A stretch of 64,000 nucleotides of DNA. It comes from Pseudobutyrivibrio sp. Its GTDB lineage: Bacteria > Bacillota > Clostridia > Lachnospirales > Lachnospiraceae. A model generated the notes under the pieces. It worked only from the letters and a program-made list of their open reading frames with translations. It had not been told where the DNA came from and did no database searches. The DNA is taken from positions 1 to 64,000 of the forward strand of contig JAILKL010000120.1 in the NCBI GenBank assembly GCA_024693775.1. Reading direction: 5' to 3'. Both the position numbers and the translations under genes were made by a program. Below, piece after piece: positions 1 to 9,167 of the stretch (positions are counted from its first letter, which is position 1; the number at the start of each line of letters is the position of its first letter).

Positions 1-9
1 GCATCAGAA

Positions 10-840
10 CTACAGCAAAAATTCTTTTATTTTCTTTTCAACAAGCTTCACATCAATTGGAGCCTCCGCCGATTCCATAGTAATAATCAAATCTCTACCT
101 AACAGATAATCATTTTTCTCATAGCCTTGTATCTTCTTGAAATTCTTTGTTGCATACTCTATATCAGAAACAATTCCCAGATGCTCCCAATAAATAGTCT
201 TACGCGTTCTAAGGTTAAGTACTACAAAATCAGGATAAATAGTGTTATATCCTAATTCAAGCATTGGTTCATATTGATACGGAACATTATATTTATCCAG
301 CGCATCCGCAATAATCTTCTCTGATTTGGAACGTACCATTTCACCGCGATTTGTCTGATATAGACCTTCTTCGGGAAATAAGTTTTGCTGACCTGGATGA
401 TTAGACAGCCATTTTGCGATATAGCTATCCTCTGGTTCTATTATCGGATCTACCACATGCTTCCTAGCTTCCGGCAATTTTTCATATAAAACTGAAATAT
501 CACTTATATCGTAGTTTGAAATGAACTTATCAAGTTTCTTTCTTAATTCAACAAGCTTTTTATCTGTTGCTAAGGCATAGTCTCTTTGAATAAGTCCGTG
601 AACAAGCTTACTTTTCTCTTTTCCCGCATATATACGCTTACCTGTTTCTTTATCAACCAAATAATATTGGTCGCAGCCGCGGACAGTTGAAGCTTTTACG
701 CCACAGTCTGGCAACTTCTTGAGTTTGGATAAATTCTTATTATTATTTTTAATCAATTCATCTACTTCTTTTAGCTGTTCTACTAATTCTTCTTTGTAAT
801 TTCTCAACTCTTCCTCCATTTTCTTCAGCTGTGCATCCAT
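10..840 (-). CDS. Hypothetical protein with N-terminal coiled coil and C-terminal PD-(D/E)XK nuclease-like region
   Basis: 276-aa ORF; C-terminal segment SKSEKIIADAL...IYPDFVVLNLRTRKTIYWEHLG resembles the E...PDF...(Y)WE core of PD-(D/E)XK folds; N-terminus is Lys/Glu-rich coiled coil. Confidence 0.6.
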   Translation of the reverse strand: MDAQLKKMEEELRNYKEELVEQLKEVDELIKNNNKNLSKLKKLPDCGVKASTVRGCDQYYLVDKETGKRIYAGKEKSKLVHGLIQRDYALATDKKLVELRKKLDKFISNYDISDISVLYEKLPEARKHVVDPIIEPEDSYIAKWLSNHPGQQNLFPEEGLYQTNRGEMVRSKSEKIIADALDKYNVPYQYEPMLELGYNTIYPDFVVLNLRTRKTIYWEHLGIVSDIEYATKNFKKIQGYEKNDYLLGRDLIITMESAEAPIDVKLVEKKIKEFLL

Positions 841-1132
841 ATTTAATACTTCTACTAATTAGGATGCATAAACAATATTACAATTCTCCAGCTATGCATC
901 CTTTGTAAGGCTTTTACCATTATGGGATGCATAAATCACCTTATTTTTCCTTGATTTCCACCATATACTTCTTATTTCCAACGTATTATGCAACCAATTT
1001 TTCAATTAGACCAATTCGGGATGCATAGTGTCTGATGCTTATGCATCCCAATTTAGAGTTTTTAATTAATGGGATGCACGACTAAAATTTGGCATACATC
1101 CTTGCTAACCAAATCAATGTTTTGGGATGCAT
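831..1132. repeat. Cluster of nine GGGATGCAT-like motifs, mostly alternating in orientation, forming short inverted pairs
   Basis: Read directly: 831-838(-), 861-869(+), 894-901(-), 924-932(+), 1018-1026(+), 1041-1049(-), 1071-1079(+), 1094-1101(-), 1124-1132(+). Confidence 0.8.
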
Positions 1133-1320
1133 TGCCCTCTATAAACCTCAAATAAATCTAATAAATTCACCCTGGGATAAGTGGCGAAATGAAACAATCC
1201 GCCTAGATAGTGATAGAAAAATATCATCCTTCAAATAAATGATAGAAATATAACCATTTAGCGTAAAAATGTCAACACCAATACATTGCATATTGTCATT
1301 TTATTGTCATAAGAAATAAA

Positions 1321-1364
1321 AAAGCCTCTGGAAGCATTGAAAATTCAATGTTTCCAGGGGCTTT
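1321..1364 (-). terminator. Rho-independent terminator of guaA
   Basis: AAAGCCTCTGGAAGCATTGaaaattCAATGTTTCCAGGGGCTTT inverted repeat just after the guaA stop. Confidence 0.85.
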
Positions 1365-1369
1365 AAAAA

Positions 1370-2917
1370 TTACTCCATCTCCACTGTGCCTGGTGGCTTA
1401 GATGTAAGGTCATAGAATACGCGGTTGACGCCCTTGACCTCGTTGATGATGCGGCTCATTACGCGCTGAAGAACCTCAAATGGAATCTCTGATGCCTCAG
1501 CTGTCATGAAGTCCACTGTCTCTACAGCACGTAGCACGACTGCATAATCATAAGTACGCTCATCTCCCATAACACCTACGGAGCGCATGTTAGTGAGCGC
1601 TGCGAAATACTGATCAGGAAGCTTTTCAAGCCCTGCCTCAGCAAGCTCTGTTCTATAGATATAGTCAGCATCCTGAACAATGCGAACCTTTTCTGCTGTA
1701 ACCTCTCCGATGATACGAATACCAAGTCCTGGACCTGGGAATGGCTGACGGAATACTAAGTATTCTGGAAGACCAAGCTCTAAACCTACCTGGCGTACCT
1801 CATCCTTGAAAAGATTGCGAAGTGGCTCGATGATTTCCTTGAAATCAACGTAGTCAGGGAGGCCACCTACGTTGTGATGAGACTTGATAACCACTGACTC
1901 ACCACCAAGTCCTGACTCAACAACATCTGGATAAATAGTACCCTGTGCAAGGAAATCTACTGTTCCAATCTTCTTAGCTTCTTCCTCGAAGACACGGATA
2001 AATTCCTCACCAATAATCTTACGCTTGCGCTCTGGCTCTTCTACGCCAGCAAGCTTTCCATAATATCTCTCTGCTGCATTAACACGAACAAAGTTTATAT
2101 CAAATGAACCATTAGGGCCAAATACACCCTCTACCTCATCTCCTTCGTTCTTACGAAGTAGACCATGATCTACGAAAACACATGTAAGCTGTTTTCCAAT
2201 AGCTTTTGCTAAAAGTGCTGCAAGTACAGATGAATCCACACCACCTGAAAGGGCAAGTAATACCTTTCCATCTCCTACAGTCTCACGGATTTCATTAATA
2301 GTATGCTCTACAAATGAATCCATTCTCCACTCACCTGCTGTACCACAGATATTGCGTACAAAATTGTGAAGGATGTCCTTTCCCTGTACAGTATGAAGAA
2401 CCTCAGGGTGGAACTGAATAGCATAAAGCTTTTTGTCCTCATTAGCTGCTGCAGCAACTGGGCAATCAGCTGTGTGAGCAATAATATCAAATCCTGGTGC
2501 AGTCTTGCTGATGTAATCAAAATGACTCATCCAAACAGTAGTAGTCTTTTCTACACCTGCAAATAGTGTATCAAAAGCACCATCGATGAAAGTTTCTGTC
2601 TTTCCATACTCTCTAACTGGAGCCTTTTCTACCTTTCCTCCAAGGACATGCATCATAAGCTGTGCGCCATAGCAAAGGCCGAGCACTGGGATGCCAAGTT
2701 CGAATAATTCCTTAGTATATGTAGGCGCTCCCTCTTCATAACATGAATTAGGACCTCCTGTAAGGATAATTCCCTTTGGATTCATTTTTTTAATCTGATC
2801 GATTGGGGTGCGATAAGAATAGATTTCGCAATAGACATTACATTCTCTGACACGACGAGCAACCAGCTGGTTGTACTGTCCGCCAAAGTCGATAACAATG
2901 ACTTTTTCCTGGTTCAT
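1370..2917 (-). CDS. guaA: GMP synthase (glutamine-hydrolysing)
   Basis: 515 aa; GATase class I ([15 protein letters not shown]), ATP-PPase SGGVDSS, C-terminal PPGTVEME. Confidence 0.97.
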   Translation of the reverse strand: MNQEKVIVIDFGGQYNQLVARRVRECNVYCEIYSYRTPIDQIKKMNPKGIILTGGPNSCYEEGAPTYTKELFELGIPVLGLCYGAQLMMHVLGGKVEKAPVREYGKTETFIDGAFDTLFAGVEKTTTVWMSHFDYISKTAPGFDIIAHTADCPVAAAANEDKKLYAIQFHPEVLHTVQGKDILHNFVRNICGTAGEWRMDSFVEHTINEIRETVGDGKVLLALSGGVDSSVLAALLAKAIGKQLTCVFVDHGLLRKNEGDEVEGVFGPNGSFDINFVRVNAAERYYGKLAGVEEPERKRKIIGEEFIRVFEEEAKKIGTVDFLAQGTIYPDVVESGLGGESVVIKSHHNVGGLPDYVDFKEIIEPLRNLFKDEVRQVGLELGLPEYLVFRQPFPGPGLGIRIIGEVTAEKVRIVQDADYIYRTELAEAGLEKLPDQYFAALTNMRSVGVMGDERTYDYAVVLRAVETVDFMTAEASEIPFEVLQRVMSRIINEVKGVNRVFYDLTSKPPGTVEME

Positions 2918-3109
2918 TAGACACTCCTTTGAAAAAAATTCAACAAATTTCCTATAGTATAGGAGAATTTTTGCATTTCTTCAACCATAAATATTAATAA
3001 AATCAACATTTAATTCGATATAAAAGATGAGATATTTTCTAATCATTAAATGAACTAATATCTCGAGCCCAAAAACGAATTTATTTTGTTCAAATAAAAG
3101 GATCTAGAT

Positions 3110-3610
3110 ATGAATGTAACTATTACAAATTCCTTAAGCCTAAGATTATATTATGGAAGCTATTCAAAGCTTGCCAAGGGGTCCACACGTAATGATGTTA
3201 CTACTGGCACCCTTTCTTTTGCTGACTCTAGAGCTCTGAGAAATGCTATCAGAAAACTACAGGATTTTGATTTTCAGGAGGCGACGGATACACAGATTCA
3301 GGAAAAACTAAATGCCTTTGCCAGTGCTATGAACAACACTCTAAGCTCTGCAAAATCCTACGGAACCAACGATACATCTGTAAAAAATGCTGTAAATAAA
3401 ATAAAGACTCTAAATAATGAATACGCATCTGATTTGAAAAAAATCGGTATCACTGTTAATAAGGACGGCACCATGTCTGTCTATGAAAACGCTGCAACCA
3501 ACTATTCAGCTAAGCGCTTTGATAACTTTTTTGATAAGGATTCTTCATACCTAAATAGCATCTATGATGCTGCAAAACGTATAAACCGAAAGGTAGATAT
3601 TATGCTCTAG
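3110..3610 (+). CDS. Hypothetical protein (flagellar hook-associated/FliD-like composition)
   Basis: 166-aa ORF; Ser/Asn/Ala-rich, 'ITVNKDGTMSV' is reminiscent of hook-associated proteins; family uncertain. Confidence 0.55.
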   Translation: MNVTITNSLSLRLYYGSYSKLAKGSTRNDVTTGTLSFADSRALRNAIRKLQDFDFQEATDTQIQEKLNAFASAMNNTLSSAKSYGTNDTSVKNAVNKIKTLNNEYASDLKKIGITVNKDGTMSVYENAATNYSAKRFDNFFDKDSSYLNSIYDAAKRINRKVDIML

Positions 3611-3718
3611 CTTTTAAACTTGAACTTTTCTATTATTTAGACTACATTATCATATGGAAAAGATTGTTTATTTGCGAGGGAGGACAGCTTTTCCTATTTT
3701 ATTTTCGGAGGATGAATA

Positions 3719-5107
3719 ATGAATCTATTGAAACCCTCAAAAAGAGGGCTAAAAATCATAATAGTAGGATGTGGTAAAGTTGGTAGAACTCTTGTAGACC
3801 GCCTATCTAAAGAGGGTCACGATATTGTAGTCATCGACAAAAATCAAGACACTATCAATTCACTTGTTAACCTTTATGATATTATGGGCATCCAGGGAAA
3901 TGGCGCTAGTTATAACACACAGTTAGAGGCTGGCATCACCGATGCCGATTTAATTATTGCAGTTACAAATTCAGATGAATTGAATCTTCTTTGCTGCACA
4001 ATTGCAAAGCAGGTTGGTGACTGTGCATCTATCGCTCGAGTTCGAAACCCAGACTATTCAAAAGAAATTTCATATCTACAAGAAAAATTAGGTCTTGTAA
4101 TGATTATTAACCCTGAATTAGAAGCAGCTCAAGAGATTTCTTCTATACTATCTCTTCCTTCTACCTTAGAGGTTTCTTCTTTTGCCCACGGCCAATCAGA
4201 AATGGTTGAATTCAAAATCGATGAAGGCAATGTTCTAAATGGCCTGGCCATTAAAGACCTAAATTCAACAATAACAAGCCGTGTGCTCATTACAGCTGTA
4301 AAGCGTGGCTCTGAGGTAACCATCCCATCCGGTGATTTTGTGCTAAATGCAGGAGATATTGTCCTTGCTGTTGGTACTAGACGTTTCGCCCGTATTTTCC
4401 TAGGTGAAATCGGATTCAAGACACGTCAGGTAAAGGATTGCCTGATTGTTGGTGGTGGAAAGGCTTCATATTACTTAGCCAAAATATTATTACAAAGTAA
4501 AATCAACGTACGCATTATCGAAAGAAATAAGGAACGTTGCGAGGAATTAGCAGTTGCTCTACCAAAGGCCACCATTATAAATGGTGATGGCGGCGACGAG
4601 GCTCTTCTTCGTGAGGAGGGTATCGAATACGTAGAAAGCTTTGTTCCTCTTACAGGAATTGACGAGGAAAACATTTTGCTCACCCTTTATGCCAACCAGG
4701 TCAGTGACACAAAGGTGGTTACAAAGGTAAACCGTATTAATTTTGATAACGTACTTTCACAGCTAAACCTAGGCTCCGTTGTTTATCCTAGACATATTAC
4801 TGCGGAATCAATCATCGCTTATGTTAGAGCTAAAAGTGCATCTGGTGATGGAGATGATATCCTTACTCTCTACCATCTTCTTGATCAAAAAGTTGAGGCT
4901 ATTGAATTCAAAATCAGAGAAGAATCAAAGGCTACAGGCGTGCCTTTCTCTGTATTATCCTTCAAGGATAATGTGTTGGTGGCTGCCATTAATAGAAATG
5001 GTAAAATCATCATTCCTACAGGTTCTGATACCATTGAGGTAAATGACACTGTAATCGTTGTCACTACACACACTGGATTCGCTACAATTTTAGATACTTT
5101 GAGGTAA
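3719..5107 (+). CDS. trkA: Trk system potassium transporter TrkA (RCK/TrkA-N, TrkA-C domains)
   Basis: 462 aa; two Rossmann motifs (IIVGCGKVGRTL, LIVGGGKASYYLA) and TrkA-C regions; followed by trkH. Confidence 0.95.
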   Translation: MNLLKPSKRGLKIIIVGCGKVGRTLVDRLSKEGHDIVVIDKNQDTINSLVNLYDIMGIQGNGASYNTQLEAGITDADLIIAVTNSDELNLLCCTIAKQVGDCASIARVRNPDYSKEISYLQEKLGLVMIINPELEAAQEISSILSLPSTLEVSSFAHGQSEMVEFKIDEGNVLNGLAIKDLNSTITSRVLITAVKRGSEVTIPSGDFVLNAGDIVLAVGTRRFARIFLGEIGFKTRQVKDCLIVGGGKASYYLAKILLQSKINVRIIERNKERCEELAVALPKATIINGDGGDEALLREEGIEYVESFVPLTGIDEENILLTLYANQVSDTKVVTKVNRINFDNVLSQLNLGSVVYPRHITAESIIAYVRAKSASGDGDDILTLYHLLDQKVEAIEFKIREESKATGVPFSVLSFKDNVLVAAINRNGKIIIPTGSDTIEVNDTVIVVTTHTGFATILDTLR

Positions 5108-5113
5108 CTTTTA

Positions 5114-6634
5114 ATGAATAAATCGGTAATTCGCTTTGTTTTAGGATATGTCATAGGATTTCTAGGATTGTTTTTATTGCTTCCAGTTCTTGTGGCATTT
5201 ATATATCACGAATCAGAATGGATGGAATACGCTATTGTCGCTTTTCCATGCCTAATAATCGGCGTAATCAATTCAAATTTACGTCCTAAAAGATTTGCTT
5301 TTTATTTAAAAGAAGGATTTTTCTGCACAGGTGCATCATGGGTAGCGCTCTCAGCAATTGGGGCCCTTCCTCTATATCTTACCGGCGAAATTCCTACATA
5401 TATCGACGCATTATTTGAGGCAGTTTCAGGCTTTACCACCACTGGTGCATCGGTAATCGATAATGTAGAGCTACTCAGCCATGCTTCTTTATTCTGGCGA
5501 AGCTTTACACATCTTATCGGTGGTATGGGAGTACTTGTATTCCTTCTTACAGTCATTCCTCTAGCCGGAGGTGATGGCACACAGTTCAACCTTATGAAGG
5601 CAGAATCTCCTGGCCCATCAGTTGGAAAGCTTGTACCAAAGCTAAAGAACACAGCACAAATGCTTTATATTATTTATCTAGGTCTTTGTGGTTTAGAGAT
5701 TGTTTTTCTATTGATTGCAGGTATGTCTCCATTCGAGGCGATTAATACAGCCTGTGCCACTGCTGGTACTGGTGGATTTGGTATATACGCAGATAGCTGT
5801 GCTGACTTTAATGTTGCTTGTCAGTGGATAATCGCTACCTTCATGTTTATATTTGGTGTAAATTTCAACTTCTATTACTACATCCTTTTCCATCATGCAA
5901 AGGATGCCTTCAAAATGGAAGAGGTAAGAATGTATGCCCTACTTACAGTTGCTTCAGTAGGCATTATCACTATAAACACCTTGAGCAGCAGCGCCGGACT
6001 ATTTGATGCTCTCACAAAGGCAGCCTTCCAGGTTACTTCTGTGCAGTCATCAACTGGTTTTTCTACTACAGACTTTGCCCTATGGCCACAGGCAAGCCGC
6101 TGTGTACTGGTTATCCTTATGTTCATAGGCGCCTGCGCAGGTTCCACTGGTGGCGGTATAAAGGTATCCCGTTTTATCTTAATGGGAAAGGCCGTACACA
6201 AGGAATTAATCAGCTATATTCATCCACGTAGCGTCCGTAAGACCATGATGGATGGCAAGCCAGTAGACCATGATACAATACGTTCAAACAATGTATTCTT
6301 CGGTACTTTTATGATTATTTTCTTTATCAGTACATTTTGTTTGTCCTTTGAGAATTTGGATTTTTCAACTGTATTCACAGCTGTTATAGCCACCATGAGT
6401 AACATTGGTCCTGGTCTTAGCAAGGTCGGACCAGCCTTGAACTTTGGCTTTTTCAACAATTTTTCAAAGATCATTCTTATTATTGATATGCTGGCTGGCA
6501 GACTGGAATTGTTCCCAATTCTAATGCTATTCCATCCAACTATCTGGAAAGAGCTGGCCACCTCACATCATGTCCCAAAACTTAAGAATGCAGGAAAATG
6601 TTGGAACGAACAATCAAAAATGAAAAAATTTTAA
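5114..6634 (+). CDS. trkH: TrkH family potassium uptake protein
   Basis: 506 aa polytopic; selectivity-like motifs (AVSGFTTTGAS, CATAGTGGFG, VQSSTGFSTTDF, MSNIGPG). Confidence 0.95.
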   Translation: MNKSVIRFVLGYVIGFLGLFLLLPVLVAFIYHESEWMEYAIVAFPCLIIGVINSNLRPKRFAFYLKEGFFCTGASWVALSAIGALPLYLTGEIPTYIDALFEAVSGFTTTGASVIDNVELLSHASLFWRSFTHLIGGMGVLVFLLTVIPLAGGDGTQFNLMKAESPGPSVGKLVPKLKNTAQMLYIIYLGLCGLEIVFLLIAGMSPFEAINTACATAGTGGFGIYADSCADFNVACQWIIATFMFIFGVNFNFYYYILFHHAKDAFKMEEVRMYALLTVASVGIITINTLSSSAGLFDALTKAAFQVTSVQSSTGFSTTDFALWPQASRCVLVILMFIGACAGSTGGGIKVSRFILMGKAVHKELISYIHPRSVRKTMMDGKPVDHDTIRSNNVFFGTFMIIFFISTFCLSFENLDFSTVFTAVIATMSNIGPGLSKVGPALNFGFFNNFSKIILIIDMLAGRLELFPILMLFHPTIWKELATSHHVPKLKNAGKCWNEQSKMKKF

Positions 6635-6654
6635 AAATCGTTTACAATAAACAT

Positions 6655-7308
6655 ATGAATATTACAATCTTAAAAATGACTGATGCTTACGAGTATCAGT
6701 CATTTTATAAATCACAGAAAAACTTAATAATAAAAGACTTTAGAGAATTGGAGGGCACCAGATGCTATCTAGATGATGCTGCCAAAAGCACCATCACAGA
6801 ATCCATAAAGGATTGCCCTGTGGATGGCATTCATTTTATCGACTCCGGCAATTACCATTATCTATCATTACTATGGCTTTCTATGATTGATGAGCCCTTC
6901 AATCTCGTGCTATTCGACCACCATCCTGACAATCAACCACCTAGTTTTGGCTCTATTACCTCCTGTGGAGGCTGGGTACTAGAATCTCAGGAAACACTAC
7001 CTCACCTTAATAACGTATATACGTATGGCGTAGGCCAGGAAATACCGCCAAAAAGCATTCCTAACGACCTTCCTATATATATTTCTATAGACAAGGATGT
7101 TCTTTCCACAGAATACGCAATTACGGATTGGGATCAGGGTGATATGACATTGCCCACAATGATTTCCATGCTAAAAGATATTTTCCACAATCATAAAATT
7201 ATAGGTGTAGATATCTGTGGTGATAGCAGTGAAGAGGCTTCCTCTGGGGCAGAGATTAATAATCTGACAAATGAGACTCTTTTTGACTTTTTGTGTGCAA
7301 ACTTTTAA
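6655..7308 (+). CDS. Arginase/agmatinase (ureohydrolase) family protein
   Basis: FDHHPDNQPP, ISIDKDVL and GVDICGD metal-ligand motifs; start at 6655 (MNITILK) preferred over the ORF-track start 6598, which lies inside trkH. Confidence 0.8.
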   Translation: MNITILKMTDAYEYQSFYKSQKNLIIKDFRELEGTRCYLDDAAKSTITESIKDCPVDGIHFIDSGNYHYLSLLWLSMIDEPFNLVLFDHHPDNQPPSFGSITSCGGWVLESQETLPHLNNVYTYGVGQEIPPKSIPNDLPIYISIDKDVLSTEYAITDWDQGDMTLPTMISMLKDIFHNHKIIGVDICGDSSEEASSGAEINNLTNETLFDFLCANF

Positions 7309-7393
7309 AATATAAGTAAGGATTCATTGGTTATTTTTACAATAAATTTGCTATACGGAATCTTAAATAATTGTCTTATAGGAGGGCACCACT

Positions 7394-7996
7394 ATGTATC
7401 CAGTTATTACAATCAGTAGAGAGTTCGGCAGCGGTGGCCATAGCATTGGCGAAAAGGTTGCAAAACAACTTAACATCCCTTTTTACGACGGTGAAATCGT
7501 AAATAGAGTTGCCGTGGAAAGCGGCTATGCAAAAGAGTTAATCGAGACTCAAGGCGAATATACTTCATCCACAGCAATGTGGTTTGATATTTCTTCAGCA
7601 GGCTCTATGTACTTCCAAAGTCCACAGGACGAAATCTTTATAGCGCAGAAAAAGGTTATCCTCGAATGTGCTAAAAAGGGACCATGTGTAATCGTTGGTC
7701 GTTGTGCTGATTATATTCTTCGTAAGGAAGGTATCCGCAGCCTCAATGTAATGATTCACGCTGATATGGAGCACAGAAAAAAGAGAGTCTTAGAAAGATA
7801 CGAAAATATCGAAAACGTTAGTATTGAAAAAAGACTTGCTAAAAAGGATAAGCAGAGAAAAACCTATTACAAATATTATACAGACAAAAATTGGGGCGAT
7901 TTCCGCGAATATGATGTTATGCTAGACAGCGGTACATTAGGCGAGGAAATGTGCGTAAAGACTATCTGTGATTTAGCAGAAACATTCCCAGAATAA
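7394..7996 (+). CDS. Cytidylate kinase-like family protein
   Basis: 200 aa; MYPVITISREFGSGGHSIGEKVA P-loop variant, VIVGRCADYIL; RBS GGAGGG upstream. Confidence 0.9.
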   Translation: MYPVITISREFGSGGHSIGEKVAKQLNIPFYDGEIVNRVAVESGYAKELIETQGEYTSSTAMWFDISSAGSMYFQSPQDEIFIAQKKVILECAKKGPCVIVGRCADYILRKEGIRSLNVMIHADMEHRKKRVLERYENIENVSIEKRLAKKDKQRKTYYKYYTDKNWGDFREYDVMLDSGTLGEEMCVKTICDLAETFPE

Positions 7997-7999
7997 AAT

Positions 8000-8035
8000 A
8001 AAGAGTCTCTCACGTGAAAGTGAGGGACTCTTTTT
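8000..8035. terminator. Bidirectional terminator between convergent genes
   Basis: AAAGAGTCTCTCACgtgaaaGTGAGGGACTCTTTTT. Confidence 0.85.
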
Positions 8036-8037
8036 AA

Positions 8038-9069
8038 TTACTGAATATTTGAATACCAGAACTCTACTGCTCTATTTAACCAGCCATCTGCTTTTGTATG
8101 ACGGCCTAGCCCTATGCCATGTGGCACTCCAAAATGCTTTTCATAGATATGCTTAATATTATGCTTTTTCAGGCATGAATCAAACACATCTGCATGTCTG
8201 CTGGCTGGGACAAGTACATCCCAGGAACCTGAATACATAAATGTAGGTGGGTAGTCCTCCTCGATATACTTTTGCACATCTAGAAGCTCACGTCCTCTAC
8301 GTATATGCGATAATCCAAACATATGGAAGCTTCCTCGATTTGAAAGCCATACTCCCAATATACCAATCCAAATATTCCAATATGGATGGTGTAACCAATC
8401 GTTTACGCAGGTCCATGGGTATCCTAGGATGATTGTTGCAGGCTTTGGAAGCTGATAATCCATATAGCCAAATTTGTGACTGGCAAAAATGCCTGCAAGG
8501 TTTCCGCCTGCTGAAAATCCCATGAGTGCATAGCCTTCCATGGTGATATTCCACTTCTCCTGATTTTTCTCTATTAACTGTAATGCTTTGCCTAGGTCCT
8601 CCATAGGTCCGAAGGCTGTGCAGGAAATACCTGTTCTATACTCTAAAATAAAGGCATTTACTCCCATTCTATTGAGGGCAGCAGCCAAAGGATATCCCTC
8701 CTGCTTTGTACAAAGATGTGCATAGCCTCCTCCAGGCAGGATTACTACAAATCTCTTGCTAGTAGGATTATCACTTGGGAAATACATAAGGCGTACATCA
8801 TTTTTCTTTTTATCTGCCTTCATTTCCTCGATGGAATATACAGGAATCTGTGTAAATCTACCATCTGCCTTTAGCTTTTTGACTCTGAGCTTTCCACCCT
8901 TTACGTCATTGCTCATCTTTTCGATGAAATACATTCTAAGTACTGAATATAATGTAAAAGCAAAGGTCAGAATCAGGTATACAACCAAAATGGTACGTAC
9001 TGCTTCTCCTGCTCCATCCGCAAACAAATAAATATTTTTCATATTAGTCTCCAGTTTATTTAAATTCAC
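8038..9069 (-). CDS. Alpha/beta hydrolase with N-terminal membrane segment
   Basis: 343 aa; VVILPGGGYAHL (HGGG-type oxyanion hole), GFSAGG nucleophile elbow. Confidence 0.85.
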   Translation of the reverse strand: MNLNKLETNMKNIYLFADGAGEAVRTILVVYLILTFAFTLYSVLRMYFIEKMSNDVKGGKLRVKKLKADGRFTQIPVYSIEEMKADKKKNDVRLMYFPSDNPTSKRFVVILPGGGYAHLCTKQEGYPLAAALNRMGVNAFILEYRTGISCTAFGPMEDLGKALQLIEKNQEKWNITMEGYALMGFSAGGNLAGIFASHKFGYMDYQLPKPATIILGYPWTCVNDWLHHPYWNIWIGILGVWLSNRGSFHMFGLSHIRRGRELLDVQKYIEEDYPPTFMYSGSWDVLVPASRHADVFDSCLKKHNIKHIYEKHFGVPHGIGLGRHTKADGWLNRAVEFWYSNIQ

Positions 9070-9112
9070 TCACCAAAAAAATATATTAATATTATAATCG
9101 AATTTTTTCAAT

Positions 9113-9149
9113 AAAAAAACCAATAGGCAGTGAACTCACCACCTATTGG
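9113..9149 (-). terminator. Terminator of the Fe-S/FAD oxidoreductase gene
   Basis: CCAATAGG...CCTATTGG followed by T-tract on the minus strand. Confidence 0.8.
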
Positions 9150-9167
9150 ATATTTAATCATTTCAAA

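Noticed and set aside
831-1132. GGGATGCAT cluster considered as a CRISPR array
   Set aside because: Motif is only ~9 nt, alternates in orientation and has irregular spacing; no cas genes nearby.
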